Below are positions 17,616 through 26,441 of a stretch of 64,000 bases of DNA, one piece after another; position 1 is the stretch's first letter; every line of letters starts with the position of its first letter. The translations under genes and the position numbers were made by a program. The notes under the pieces are model-generated. The model did no database searches and was not told where the DNA came from. It saw only the letters and a program-made list of their open reading frames with translations. The DNA is taken from assembly GCF_008632335.1 (NCBI RefSeq), contig NZ_VWXX01000006.1:115366-179365 (forward strand), in the 5' to 3' direction. This stretch comes from Thiohalocapsa marina. GTDB lineage: Bacteria > Pseudomonadota > Gammaproteobacteria > Chromatiales > Chromatiaceae.

Positions 17616-19157
17616 CTAGAACCGCACCCGCACGCGATAGCTCAGCGTGGTCTCCCCCTCCGCGGGTACCTCTAGTTGCCAGCGGGCGATGTGGGCGTTC
17701 GGCCGGTCGTGGGGCGCACTCTCCTCCAGCATGGTCCAGTCGCCCGGAATCTGCTCCTGCAGGATCACGTCCTGGGGCTCCGGCTTGGCGTTGCGAACCG
17801 AGATCTCGAAGGCGCTCTCGAACTGGTACTGCCAGGGGCCGGTGCCGGAGAGCTTCTTGAACGCTGTCTGCCGTTTCTCGGCGGTGACATCGAAGGACTG
17901 GCCCAACTGCAGATGCAGGGTCTCGTTCCGCGGCGTGTGCTCGATCCGATCCTCGCCGATGAACTGGGCGTTGCCCTGGCTGTCACGCTGGTAGATGCGC
18001 ACGACGCCTTCCGGCAGCGGCAGGCCCAGGTTGGAGGCCTCATCATTGGTCAGCACCAGCCGGGCCGTGACCGCGAGGTCTTCGGCAATGTCGCCACGGG
18101 ATTGGCGGAAGCTGGAGGACTGACCCTGGATCAGCAATTCCTTGGCCACGGCGACCCCTGCCGCAGACAGCAGCGACACCTGCTTTGACTGATTGTCGGC
18201 GATGGTGGTGGGGAAGCCCAGGGTATAGAGGTGATATTCGAACAGGCTCTCCTCGGCCATGGGCGCAGGGGCGGCCGCCATTACCCGCATACCGTCAGCA
18301 ATGTCCTCGAACGCCTGCTGCTCGGGCACCTGATTGACGTCGCCGGCAACCAGTTGCAGCGTGGCGTTGCGGTAGCTGGTACCGCTGCGATTCTGCAGGG
18401 TCACCCAGCCGGTCAGGTCCAGCCGATCCTCGCCCGGGCCGAGTTCCCCCACATAGTCCGCCTGCCAGCTCAGGCCGCCGGTGAGATAGCTCAGCTCCAG
18501 CGCCCGCGCCCCGGCGGCGGCATTGTCCAGGCGCAGCACCAGGGTCGGGCGGTCGCGCAGATTCGACGGGATGTCGCGGTAGACCAGGCGGCCCGGCAGG
18601 CGCTGGCCGCCGTCGTCGAACACCCCCGTCTCGATGCGATCGCCAATACGCAGTACCACGCCGTCGCCGCCGGCGGCGAGCACCGTCGCCTGCTCCTCGG
18701 TTTCCTCGCCGCTGGTGGGGTGGGTGCGGATGATGCCTACCTCGCGGCCGACGTACTTCTCCAGCAGCTTGGCCGGGGTCAGCAGGTCGAAGTCGAAGTT
18801 CTGCTCGATGACGTGGATGTCACCGGCCTCGTCCAGCGACCGCAGCAATGCAGTCTGAGGGCGGATGCGGGCACTGACATCGCGAAACGCCAGGTCGCTG
18901 CGGCCAGTGGGCAGGGTCACCGCGCGCTGGTCCTTCACCAGCGCGAGGTCATCGTTGTAGATGGTGACGGCGACGGACCGCTGGTCCGCCAGCGTGCTGC
19001 GCAGTTCCTGCGCGGAGGCGTCGTCGGGGGTCTGTGCCATGGCCGGCTCCTGAATCATCAGCGGGATGGAAGTCGCGACGGCAACGGCCAGCAGCAGCGG
19101 GCCAGGGCGGCGGCGGGGCGGGACTCGGGGGCTGGGGCTTACGGGGCTGGGGCTCAT
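17616..19157 (-). CDS. DUF4139 domain-containing exported protein
   Basis: The 513-residue protein begins with an Arg-rich n-region and a hydrophobic segment (LLLAVAVATSIPLM) ending AMAQT, a plausible signal peptide cut near residue 40. The mature part has the DUF4140/DUF4139 architecture: an N-terminal VTIYNDDLALVKDQRAVTLP strand set, a central LSYLTGGLSWQADYVGEL segment, and a beta-rich C-terminal half ending in LSYRVRVRF. The family's function is unknown. The ATG at 19157 places the signal peptide correctly; an upstream extension to 19373 is low-complexity. It follows the TerB-like gene by about 90 bp. Confidence 0.85.
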   Translation of the reverse strand: MSPSPVSPSPRVPPRRRPGPLLLAVAVATSIPLMIQEPAMAQTPDDASAQELRSTLADQRSVAVTIYNDDLALVKDQRAVTLPTGRSDLAFRDVSARIRPQTALLRSLDEAGDIHVIEQNFDFDLLTPAKLLEKYVGREVGIIRTHPTSGEETEEQATVLAAGGDGVVLRIGDRIETGVFDDGGQRLPGRLVYRDIPSNLRDRPTLVLRLDNAAAGARALELSYLTGGLSWQADYVGELGPGEDRLDLTGWVTLQNRSGTSYRNATLQLVAGDVNQVPEQQAFEDIADGMRVMAAAPAPMAEESLFEYHLYTLGFPTTIADNQSKQVSLLSAAGVAVAKELLIQGQSSSFRQSRGDIAEDLAVTARLVLTNDEASNLGLPLPEGVVRIYQRDSQGNAQFIGEDRIEHTPRNETLHLQLGQSFDVTAEKRQTAFKKLSGTGPWQYQFESAFEISVRNAKPEPQDVILQEQIPGDWTMLEESAPHDRPNAHIARWQLEVPAEGETTLSYRVRVRF

Positions 19158-19246
19158 GGTGCTGGCCTGTTCTGAACGCGTCTGCAAACGCACATGCGCT
19201 GAGTATAGGCCAGCCACCGCGGACGGCGAGACGTGAGACGGCGGGT

Positions 19247-19699
19247 TCAGCCGGCGGCCTTCATCTTGGCGGCGATGAAGGCGCCGTGGGGCACATGCAG
19301 CAGGTCGGCAAGCTTGCGCGCCAGATGTTCCTCGTGCCGGTGCAGGCCCTCGTCGGCATAGGCGATGTGCCACAGCGCCTCAACGAGCCGCACCTTTTGC
19401 TCCGGGCTGTAGCTGGCATTGATCAACGACGTGAACTGGAAGTAGTCGGTGGCGTCCCGGCGTTCCGCCTCGGCCAGCGCCAGCAGCGCTGAAGTCTCCT
19501 CCGACGTCAGGTCGAAGCAGGTCAGTACCGCGGTTTCCACCGCCGCGCGCTCCTCGGCGGAGATGTCGCCGTCCATCTGCATCATCTCCAGCAGCAGCGC
19601 GGCTACCGCCAGGCGGGTCCGATGCTCGCCATCGGCCTGCGCCGCATCGGCATCCGGCAGCAGATGGGCGTCGAAGAAGGCCTTGATCTTTTTCAGCAT
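19247..19699 (-). CDS. TerB-family (tellurite resistance B-like) protein
   Basis: A 150-residue all-helical cytoplasmic protein with TerB-like features: LAVAALLLEMMQMDGDISAEER, where acidic Asp/Glu residues of the first helix pair lie, then YADEGLHRHEEHLARKLADLLHV with the second acidic cluster. TerB-like domains bind divalent metals through such acidic residues; their cellular role is uncertain and tellurite resistance should not be assumed. The ATG at 19699 is preceded by CAGGAGACTCCC. It follows the cytochrome b gene by 74 bp and may share its operon. Confidence 0.8.
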   Translation of the reverse strand: MLKKIKAFFDAHLLPDADAAQADGEHRTRLAVAALLLEMMQMDGDISAEERAAVETAVLTCFDLTSEETSALLALAEAERRDATDYFQFTSLINASYSPEQKVRLVEALWHIAYADEGLHRHEEHLARKLADLLHVPHGAFIAAKMKAAG

Positions 19700-19773
19700 G
19701 GGAGTCTCCTGTTCAGGCGCTAATGCACTGCGATCTATCCGTACCGGACGCGCTTGCGCTGTTTGCGCGCGCC

Positions 19774-20397
19774 TCAGCCGGGCTTGCCGTTGCTGTCCTT
19801 GACCTCCTGGTAGCCCGTCAGCATCGCCTTGAGATAGGCATTCCAGGGGGTACCGGTGGTGGCGGCCATATAGACGTGCCCGATGAGGAAGACCACCAGC
19901 GCATAGGCGGCGGCCAGGTGCGCGGCGGCAACCCAGTCCGGCTGCAGCCAGTCGCCCAGCAGGCTGGTCTTCCAGGCGCCGACGAACATCAGCAACAGCC
20001 CGGAGACCCAGAGCGCGGGCGCGATCAGCAGCTTGAAGCCCAGATAGGCCAGGCGCTGCAGCGGGTTGTGCCGGGCGGCGGGGGTCACGGTAAAGGGCTT
20101 GGGCTCGCCGGAGAAGATGCCGTAAGCATAGTACAGCACCATGGGCAGCAGTCCCCGGGTGGTGGGCAGGTACTGCCGCCACTGGCCCGTGGTCACGTGC
20201 CAGAAGATGGCGAAGGCCCAGAGCCCGATCAACAGCCAGGCCAGCGCCAGGTGGACCTCCAGCGCCGTGCCGAAGGGCATGAGGTGGTGGATACCGTAGA
20301 TGGCGAAGCCGGTGAACAGCAGGCCGAAGATCAGCGCCGCCTGGGTCCAGTGCCAGAAGCGGATGAACCCGGTGTAGAGCTTGACGCGCGTGGTCAT
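19774..20397 (-). CDS. Cytochrome b561-type membrane subunit (thiosulfate reductase / formate dehydrogenase gamma-like)
   Basis: A 207-residue di-heme cytochrome b with about five membrane segments. Candidate heme-ligand histidines are in GFIRFWHWTQAALIFGLL, HLALAWLLIGLWAFAIFWHV and AAHLAAAYALVVFLIGHVYMA. Such subunits exchange electrons between quinol and a periplasmic partner. The gene lies 55 bp downstream of the octaheme cytochrome c gene in the same direction, so it very probably acts as that protein's quinol dehydrogenase. Start ATG at 20397 follows GGAGACTCTCACG. Confidence 0.88.
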   Translation of the reverse strand: MTTRVKLYTGFIRFWHWTQAALIFGLLFTGFAIYGIHHLMPFGTALEVHLALAWLLIGLWAFAIFWHVTTGQWRQYLPTTRGLLPMVLYYAYGIFSGEPKPFTVTPAARHNPLQRLAYLGFKLLIAPALWVSGLLLMFVGAWKTSLLGDWLQPDWVAAAHLAAAYALVVFLIGHVYMAATTGTPWNAYLKAMLTGYQEVKDSNGKPG

Positions 20398-20452
20398 CGT
20401 GAGAGTCTCCGTTGGGTACGGCGGTCCGGTGCGGCTGACCTGGAGGGGCGGT

Positions 20453-22120
20453 TCAGGTGCGCGCGCGAGCGCGGCGCGCCATCAGAAAGCGCCCGAGCCC
20501 GTGCAGGAGCACGCCCAGCAGGGTCGCGGCGATCACAAGCCCGCCGATACGGTCGACCTGCGGATGGCTGTCGCGACCGGGCAGATAGACGCCGGTGAGC
20601 CCGTCCATGCGCCCCTCCGGGCTGTGACAATCGGCGCAGTCCAGAGACTGATTGGCCGGCGCCACCATGTGGTTCAGCGACCAGAACATCTCGGTGCGCA
20701 CGAAATCGTGGCTGCCGCTGTAGGCAACCGGGCTCTCGCCGGCCTGCATGGCGCCCTCCATGCCGGCGCGGATCGCCGCATCGCGGTCGAACCCCTTCCA
20801 GAAGGCCGCATCGGTATCGCCGAACAGGTGTTTCACGACCAATGTCTTGTGCTCCACATCGTATGGCTGGACGCCTTGCATGACCTTGAACGGCCAGATG
20901 CGCGCCGCGGGGTCATCCGGGCCGCCGTCGAGGTGGTTCAGGGCCACCACCGTCTCCGGATCGATGGCGTCGCCCACCAGGGTATAGCGCACGGTGCCGT
21001 TGAACCAGCGGTATTCGGGGATCAGGTCCTCGCCCCAGCGCAGGGCCCCCTTGGCGCTGTTGTAGACCACCCGGCCGTTCTCCTCCAGCTTGAACGGCTT
21101 GCCGTCCGCGTCGAGGTGGCCTGCCTCGGACCAGTCCCACCACAGCATGGTGGGCACCCCGCCGCGGGAAAAGCTGGGGATGTGGCAGGTCTGGCAGGCG
21201 ATGCGTTCCACATGCTGGTTCAGCGTGTCACCGATGCCGGACGCATGCGGCGCCCGACCATGGCAGGACTCGCAGGCCGGGCGCTCGCTGTCGCGCCCGG
21301 GGATGGCGATGCGCCCCTGGGCATCGGTCTTGACCAGGTAGCGACTGCCCTGCTGGCGATGGGCGATGAACTCATGACAGGTGGAGCAGCTGAAATCCAG
21401 GCTATCCGCGGCCATGTGCACGTCCAGGGTCTTCGGCGGCTGGATCAGGGACGAGTCCAAGTCGCCGTGTTTCACACCGTCGCCGCCGCCGCCGTAGAAA
21501 TGGCAACTGCCGCAGCTGGCGCGGGTGCTCTTGCCGACGTGCTGCGCGATCCGGGCCAGGTCCGCCACGGTGGCTTCTGTGGGGTGGCCGGCGCCGGTGG
21601 GCGACTTGGTGTAGTCGCCGGTGGTGTCGTGACAGGCGAGACAGTCCACGCTGTTCTCGTCGCCGAAATCGAAATCCGCGTCGTCCCAGCCGAAGCCCAC
21701 GTGACAGCTGCTGCAGCGTGCGTAGTTGGTGGCCACGCTGCCGCAGTAATTGTTGATTACATGTCGCTTGCCGAGCTGCTGCCCGGTCCGCGGGTGGGCG
21801 TACTCCCAGGTCCAGTGGATGCTGTCGTGGATCTGTTTCGCCCCCTCGGTGTGGCATCTCAGGCAGGCGGCGGTGACCTCGGGGCCGCTGCTGAAGGGGC
21901 CCTGCAGGCTCGGGAACTTGCTGTGATCCGCGGTTGAGGCGCCGGAACGCGGCGGCGATCGGTCCGCCCCGCCTTCAGCGGCGAGGGCCTGGGCCGCCGT
22001 CGTGGCGGCGAACAGGACGGCCACCAGAGTCGCGGCCGCGGCTGGAGTGTTTTGCTCCGGGCTGCGATAGGCCAGGACGATGAGGAGCGTAAGCCCCAGC
22101 AGGATACCGATCAATCCCAT
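20453..22120 (-). CDS. Octaheme tetrathionate reductase-type cytochrome c (Otr family), membrane anchored
   Basis: Eight CxxCH heme motifs are present in order: CLRCH, CSSCH, CLACH, CGSCH, CSTCH, CESCH, CQTCH and CADCH. Spacing and surrounding blocks (RHVINNYCGSVATNYARCSSCH, VPTMLWWDWSEAG, FVRTEMFWSLNHMV) match the octaheme tetrathionate reductase family, whose Shewanella member reduces tetrathionate, nitrite and hydroxylamine in vitro. The N-terminus is hydrophobic (anchor or signal) and a C-terminal helix (IGGLVIAATLLGVLLHGLG) followed by Arg residues should anchor it with the heme domain in the periplasm. The 555-residue start at 22120 follows GAGGAGG. The partner is the downstream cytochrome b. 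The physiological substrate cannot be read from sequence. Confidence 0.92.
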   Translation of the reverse strand: MGLIGILLGLTLLIVLAYRSPEQNTPAAAATLVAVLFAATTAAQALAAEGGADRSPPRSGASTADHSKFPSLQGPFSSGPEVTAACLRCHTEGAKQIHDSIHWTWEYAHPRTGQQLGKRHVINNYCGSVATNYARCSSCHVGFGWDDADFDFGDENSVDCLACHDTTGDYTKSPTGAGHPTEATVADLARIAQHVGKSTRASCGSCHFYGGGGDGVKHGDLDSSLIQPPKTLDVHMAADSLDFSCSTCHEFIAHRQQGSRYLVKTDAQGRIAIPGRDSERPACESCHGRAPHASGIGDTLNQHVERIACQTCHIPSFSRGGVPTMLWWDWSEAGHLDADGKPFKLEENGRVVYNSAKGALRWGEDLIPEYRWFNGTVRYTLVGDAIDPETVVALNHLDGGPDDPAARIWPFKVMQGVQPYDVEHKTLVVKHLFGDTDAAFWKGFDRDAAIRAGMEGAMQAGESPVAYSGSHDFVRTEMFWSLNHMVAPANQSLDCADCHSPEGRMDGLTGVYLPGRDSHPQVDRIGGLVIAATLLGVLLHGLGRFLMARRARART

Positions 22121-22287
22121 TGCTTCAATGCCTCCTCGAGCAGGTAGTCCAGATCGAAACTGGCGCGTTGTCCCAGGTCGGTGCCGTGTTGTTGCAGGAA
22201 GGTCTCTGCGCGCCCCTGCAGCGCCAGGTCCGCGGACAGGGGCTCGCAATGATCCACCGGCGGCGGTGAGGACTCTGAACTGGCCAT
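22111..22287 (-). CDS. Small acidic hypothetical protein upstream of the octaheme cytochrome
   Basis: A 58-residue frame (MASSESSPPPVDHCEPLSA... FDLDYLLEEALKQWD) with AGGGC upstream of its ATG. Its stop overlaps the octaheme gene start by 10 bp, an arrangement of translationally coupled genes, and the octaheme gene's Shine-Dalgarno lies within it. No domain is recognised, and it has no signal peptide. It could be a small assembly or leader protein for the cytochrome operon, but a chance frame is possible. Confidence 0.45.
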   Translation of the reverse strand: MASSESSPPPVDHCEPLSADLALQGRAETFLQQHGTDLGQRASFDLDYLLEEALKQWD

Positions 22288-22347
22288 GGGTGTTGCCCTG
22301 ATTCTTTGCTTAGGCACGATTCAGAAATAACCTACACGGATGCACGG

Positions 22348-22415
22348 TAGGGCGGATAAGCGAAGCGCATCCGCCACAGGCCACAACGGCGGATGCGCTT
22401 CGCTTATCCGCCCTA
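22348..22415. repeat. Perfect 28-bp inverted repeat (REP-like)
   Basis: The arms 22348-22375 and 22388-22415 (TAGGGCGGATAAGCGAAGCG... and its complement) match over all 28 bases with a 12-bp loop. Sequences containing GGCGGATAAGCGAAGCGCATCC are widely dispersed in gammaproteobacterial genomes. It lies between the MscS gene 3' end and the start of the octaheme operon on the same strand, where it could act as a transcriptional block or mRNA stabiliser; it lacks a clear U-tract. Confidence 0.85.
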
Positions 22416-22444
22416 GAGTGTTCACCTTGTTTTGGGCGCGTTCC

Positions 22445-24280
22445 TTACCGTCCCTCCTCCGCCGGCGGTGTGAACAGCCCCAGCCCGCGCGGCCGGGCGG
22501 CGTTGCCGCCGCTGGCAAACTGCCGGGCCGCGGCCAGCAATTGCTCGTCGGTGGGCTCGGCGGTGGGTGACATGGTCTGGCCGGGCAGATTCTCCACCGC
22601 AACCGTCTGGGTCGGGAAGGCGAAGCGCACGTCCAGCTGCGCCGCCAGGCGCACGATCTCCAGCAACACCCGCTGGCGCTCCACCAGCTCGGCGGACCAG
22701 TCGGGCACCTTGACGAAGAAATACAGCATGATCTTCAGGCTGTGTGGGCCAAAATCGTGCAGCACCACGTGGAAGTAGTCCTTGCGGGTGCAGGGGTTGG
22801 CCTTGATGACCTCCTTGATGCCCTCCAGGAAGGCCTCGATGGCGGCCGGTGGCGTGTCGTAGCGGATGTCGACGAAGGTGCGCACGCGCCGGTACTTGCG
22901 CCGGCCCATGTTGTCGATGGTGGCGTTGGTGGTGACCGAGTTGGGCACCGAGAGCAGGGAGTCGTAGAAGGTGCGGATGCGCGTGGTGCGAAAGCCGATG
23001 TCTTCCACCGTGCCTTCGTCATTGCCGATCTTGATCCAGTCGCCGATGCGAAATGGCCTGTCGAGCATGATGGAGATGGAGCCGAGCAGGTTGGCCAGGG
23101 TCTCGCGCGCGGCCAGCGCCACCGCGATGCCGCCGACGCCCAGACCGGTCAGCACCGAGTAGGCCGGCAGGCCGATGCGATCGGCGGCGTCGATGACGAT
23201 GGCGGCGATGGCGATGAGCGCCAGCAGCCGGAAGCCGAGCCGCAGCAACTGGCTGTCGATGCCGCGCGGGCGCAGTCGGCGCGAGCTGATGATGGCCTCG
23301 GGGATGCTGGTCAGCAGCGAGGCCGCGATCCAGGCGGCGAGGCTGTAATTGAGGATGACGAAGGCGCGCAGCTTGAAGAACAGCACCTCACCGGTGAAGT
23401 TGACCACGCTGTTGATGAAATACCCCGTGGCGTTGGTCAGCAGCAGGGCCAGTGCCAGCGCGAACAGGGTGGGCCAGCGGGTCTTCACACCCTGTGATGC
23501 CAGGCGCTTCTCGCGCCGGCGGGCGAGCCGGTAGACACCATAGGCGACGAGCAGCGTCAGGAGGATGGACAGCAGCGCCAGCAGCCATTGCCAGAGCGCC
23601 TGTTCCAGCGCCACCTGGCTGAGCCAGCCGGGAAAGTGTGCATGCTCGGCCCAGTAGAAACTGATGCCGGCCCCCGGGGTCAGGGTGTAGGCCTCCAGCA
23701 GGCCGGGCGTGGCCCCGGGGAGGTAGGGCAGATCGGCCACCAGTTCGTGGAACTCGCGCGCGTTCTCCACCGTGGCCGGGCTGAACAGCCATTCCCCGGT
23801 GCGCGGCCCTGACGCGACCCGGTGTATCACCATCTCGGTGTGGGGGATGCGCCATTTCTCCAGTTCCTTGTCGACCACGGTGTCGGCATCGGGAATGCTA
23901 TCCAGCGGCGGCAGGCCGACGCGATCCAGAACCTCCTTCAGCAGCAGCGCCGTTTCGGTGCCGGTCTCGTTGACCAGGCTGCGCGGCACCTCGCTGAGGT
24001 CCAGGGTGCGCTTCGCACGGCGCAGCGGCGCAAGCGTGGCCTCGGCGGGCTGGCTTTCGTCCTGGCCGATGCGGTAGGCCTGCTCCAGATTGCGGAACAG
24101 GCTTTCCAGCGTCGTGCGGGGGCTCGAGGTGTCGGGGGTGCGCAGCGGATTGGCCTGCGGGTCGATGGCCCTGGGTGGAGCGGCGGCCAGGGACTGCCAT
24201 GCGACGACCAGCGCCAGCAGCAGCATGGAGAGGGCGGTCGCGATGCGACGGTGGGGCCGAACACGGTCTAGCTGAGTCAT
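22445..24280 (-). CDS. MscS-family mechanosensitive channel with large N-terminal periplasmic domain
   Basis: A 611-residue inner-membrane channel protein that should open under hypo-osmotic stress. After a signal-like hydrophobic segment (SMLLLALVVAWQSLAAA), a soluble region of about 180 residues leads to four or more membrane helices. The pore-lining TM3 is seen as VLTGLGVGGIAVALAARETLANLLGSISIMLDRPFRIGDWI, with the Gly/Ala-packed pattern of MscS, followed by the beta-domain (GTVEDIGFRTTRIRT) and the C-terminal domain (LKIMLYFFVKVPDW). The ATG at 24280 was chosen to place the signal peptide first. It resembles YnaI/YbdG-type longer homologues. Confidence 0.9.
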   Translation of the reverse strand: MTQLDRVRPHRRIATALSMLLLALVVAWQSLAAAPPRAIDPQANPLRTPDTSSPRTTLESLFRNLEQAYRIGQDESQPAEATLAPLRRAKRTLDLSEVPRSLVNETGTETALLLKEVLDRVGLPPLDSIPDADTVVDKELEKWRIPHTEMVIHRVASGPRTGEWLFSPATVENAREFHELVADLPYLPGATPGLLEAYTLTPGAGISFYWAEHAHFPGWLSQVALEQALWQWLLALLSILLTLLVAYGVYRLARRREKRLASQGVKTRWPTLFALALALLLTNATGYFINSVVNFTGEVLFFKLRAFVILNYSLAAWIAASLLTSIPEAIISSRRLRPRGIDSQLLRLGFRLLALIAIAAIVIDAADRIGLPAYSVLTGLGVGGIAVALAARETLANLLGSISIMLDRPFRIGDWIKIGNDEGTVEDIGFRTTRIRTFYDSLLSVPNSVTTNATIDNMGRRKYRRVRTFVDIRYDTPPAAIEAFLEGIKEVIKANPCTRKDYFHVVLHDFGPHSLKIMLYFFVKVPDWSAELVERQRVLLEIVRLAAQLDVRFAFPTQTVAVENLPGQTMSPTAEPTDEQLLAAARQFASGGNAARPRGLGLFTPPAEEGR

Positions 24281-24714
24281 GCAAGATCCCTGCGGGTGAT
24301 GATTCGGCCCATTGTAGTCGAGGTTCAGTCCAGCCGGCCCAGTATATTGCGCGCGACGGACCAGCGCGGCGGCCGTGATGGCGAAGACATCGTTGGGGCG
24401 AGCCGGCCGATGAAGTCGGTCATGGTCATCAGGGTGTCGCCGGCGGTGGCGAGCAGGTCGATGAAGCGCTGCTTGCACTTCACCCTGATCAGGGCCACGC
24501 CGAACAGGATGCAGCAGACCACGATAGCCTTCGCGGTCGGGTACTATCGAGACATCGGCGCCTCATGTAAGCGTCAAGTGAAATCAGCCCGCGATTCTGC
24601 CCGGGTCCGGGCGCGGTCGGGAGGGCGCAGGCGCAGATGGTTTGCATTGGCTAAGTATTGATTCAGCCGGGCTCATTTCCTGGTCCGGGCAAGCATCCAA
24701 CGCAGAGGTCGTCC
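24281..24714. other. Intergenic region between MscS and MarC genes
   Basis: These 434 bp separate divergent genes and should contain both promoters. One minus-strand frame (24325-24522, GTG start, 65 codons, with a hydrophobic N-terminus and a repeated TMTDFIGRLAPT-type segment) cannot be assigned and may be chance. No hairpin, RNA gene or repeat is evident. Confidence 0.4.
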
Positions 24715-25323
24715 ATGGAAGCACTCATCTCAACCTTCGTGTTCTTTTTTGCGGTCATCGACCCCATCGGCACAGTGCCGGTGTTTCTTGCGGTCACGCG
24801 TGGTTATGACGCCAGGGACAAGCGGCAGACCGCGCTGATCGCCGTGCTTGTCTCCGCGGGCGTGCTGCTCTTTTTTGTCGTCGCCGGAGAGTTCATTCTC
24901 AAGGCCATTGACATTCCATTGCCGGCGTTTCAAACCGCGGGCGGCCTTGTGCTGTTCCTGTTTGCCATGACCATGATCTTTGGCGAAGGCAAGCCCGAGG
25001 GCGAGGTCCGGATTGCGAAGAAGACCAGCGAGACCGCGATCTTTCCGCTGGCCGTGCCGTCGATCGCCAGCCCGGGCGCGATGCTGGCGGCGGTGCTGCT
25101 GACGGAGAACAGTCGCTACAGCATCCTGGAGCAGGTGCTGACCAGCCTGACCATGCTGGTTGTCTTGTTCATCACCCTGCTGCTGATGCTGGCGGCCAGC
25201 CCCGTGCACCGCCTGATCGGCGACAGCGGGGCAAGCATCATCAGCCGCGTCATGGGGCTGATCCTGGCCTCGGTGGCCACGGCCAGCGTGATGGCCGGGA
25301 TCAAGGCCTACTTCGGGCTCTGA
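24715..25323 (+). CDS. MarC-family integral membrane protein
   Basis: A 202-residue protein with six predicted membrane helices of the MarC/YchE/YhgN family. Signatures are FFAVIDPIGTVPVFLAVT at the N-terminus, AFQTAGGLVLFLFAMTMIFG, and PLAVPSIASPGAMLAAVLLT, the family's internal repeat with conserved DP/PG residues. MarC itself is not responsible for multiple antibiotic resistance, and transport substrates are unproven (an amino-acid export role has been proposed for some members). The ATG at 24715 follows GAGGTCGTCC. A strong terminator follows the stop. Confidence 0.9.
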   Translation: MEALISTFVFFFAVIDPIGTVPVFLAVTRGYDARDKRQTALIAVLVSAGVLLFFVVAGEFILKAIDIPLPAFQTAGGLVLFLFAMTMIFGEGKPEGEVRIAKKTSETAIFPLAVPSIASPGAMLAAVLLTENSRYSILEQVLTSLTMLVVLFITLLLMLAASPVHRLIGDSGASIISRVMGLILASVATASVMAGIKAYFGL

Positions 25324-25327
25324 TCGG

Positions 25328-25352
25328 CGGTCAGGCGCTGACCGGGTTTTTT
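25328..25352 (+). terminator. Intrinsic terminator after marC-like gene
   Basis: CGGTCAG-GCG-CTGACCG forms a perfect 7-bp stem, extended by GG and then six T residues. It lies 4 bp after the stop codon and separates the MarC gene from the Mbx-like operon. The remaining 278 bp up to 25630 hold no gene I can support and must contain the operon promoter. Confidence 0.85.
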
Positions 25353-25630
25353 GCCGAGGGTTCAGTTATTGTCGGGTGCGGCTCAGATCCGTTCTCAACG
25401 AGATTTTGCTCTTCGTGGTTTACGTGTCTGCTGTGGAGACCCCCCGACGGCCGGCACGCAGATGACGAAGCTGTGAACATTCGGCCCCGGTCGCGCCTTG
25501 GCAGGCGCCGCGACGGGTCATCTTGATTGGGGTCATAGACAGCTTTGCGGCCCACGACTACCCTGACATCCAAGTCGTATCCGTCCGCCTCCAATGCCCT
25601 TCGTAAACCGCCCGCGGGCGCGTCTGAACC

Positions 25631-26152
25631 ATGGGGTCGGTCACCACACTGCATGAGCTTTCCGGCCTCACCATGGTCCCCCTGCTTGCGATCCTGCTGC
25701 TTTTCTGGGTGGCGCTCAACGCCTCCCTGTCCTGGCAAGTGCTGTCGGTCGGGATCACGGTGTCCCTATTGATCGGCTGGCTGTTCCGTCGCGGCTTGTC
25801 GCCGCTGACCGAACTGCGCGCCACACCGGCCTCCTATCGAGCCGGCCTCGGCTTTGTCTGGCACTTCCTGCGGGAACTGGTCCGCTCCAATCTCAACCTC
25901 GCCCGAGTGGTGCTGTCGCCGGACCTGCCGGTGAATCCCGGTATCGTCAAGGTACGTACCCGGCTGCAGAGCCCCATGGGGCGGCTGCTGCTGGCCAACG
26001 CCATCACCCTGACCCCGGGCACCCTGACCGTCGAACTGCAGGACGAATGGCTGTATGTGCACTGGGTGCAGGTGGAATCGGCTGACATCGACGCGGCCAC
26101 GGCCCGCATCGTCGCCGGCTTCGAGCGCTATCTGGAGGTGATGTATGGTTGA
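25631..26152 (+). CDS. mnhE: Mrp-type Na+/H+ antiporter subunit E (MnhE/MbxA-like)
   Basis: First gene of a 12-gene membrane-complex operon. The 173-residue protein has two N-terminal hydrophobic helices (LLAILLLFWVALNASLSW, VLSVGITVSLLIGWLF) and the MnhE-family block LLANAITLTPGTLTVEL with a soluble C-terminal domain. In Mrp antiporters and MBH/MBX complexes this subunit supports the cation-translocating module. The start is uncertain: ATG at 25631 has no good ribosome-binding site, and ATG at 25673 just before the first helix is an alternative. It overlaps subunit F by 8 bp. Confidence 0.9.
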   Translation: MGSVTTLHELSGLTMVPLLAILLLFWVALNASLSWQVLSVGITVSLLIGWLFRRGLSPLTELRATPASYRAGLGFVWHFLRELVRSNLNLARVVLSPDLPVNPGIVKVRTRLQSPMGRLLLANAITLTPGTLTVELQDEWLYVHWVQVESADIDAATARIVAGFERYLEVMYG

Positions 26153-26441
26153 CGTCCCGGTCGTGACTTCGGTGGCGGCGCCGGTGATGTTGCTGGTGTC
26201 GCTTGCCGCCATCCTGGCGGGCGTGGCCTTTCTGCTTGCACTGTGGCGCTTCCTGCAGGGGCCGACCGCCGCGGATCGCGTGGTGGCCTTCGATGTGCTC
26301 ACCATCGTCTCCATCACCGGGATCCTGCTGACCGCCCTGGCGGAGGGGCGGGGCATCTACCTGGACGTGGCCCTGATCTATGGTCTGCTGTCGTTCCTCG
26401 GGGTCATCGTGGTGGCCAGACACCTGGAGGGCGGGCTGTGA
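26145..26441 (+). CDS. mnhF: Mrp-type antiporter subunit F (MnhF/MbxB-like)
   Basis: A 98-residue protein with three membrane helices and MnhF features: LLALWRFLQGPTAADRVVAFDVLTI, with the conserved PxxxDR segment, then GIYLDVALIYGLLSFLGVI. In Mrp-type systems it is a structural part of the sodium/proton module. The start overlaps the end of subunit E and the stop overlaps the ATG of subunit G (TGATG), indicating translational coupling. Confidence 0.92.
   Translation: MVDVPVVTSVAAPVMLLVSLAAILAGVAFLLALWRFLQGPTAADRVVAFDVLTIVSITGILLTALAEGRGIYLDVALIYGLLSFLGVIVVARHLEGGL

Noticed and set aside
19247..19699. Tellurite resistance determinant
   Set aside because: A lone TerB-like domain without terC, terD or terZ does not support tellurite resistance; only the fold is called.
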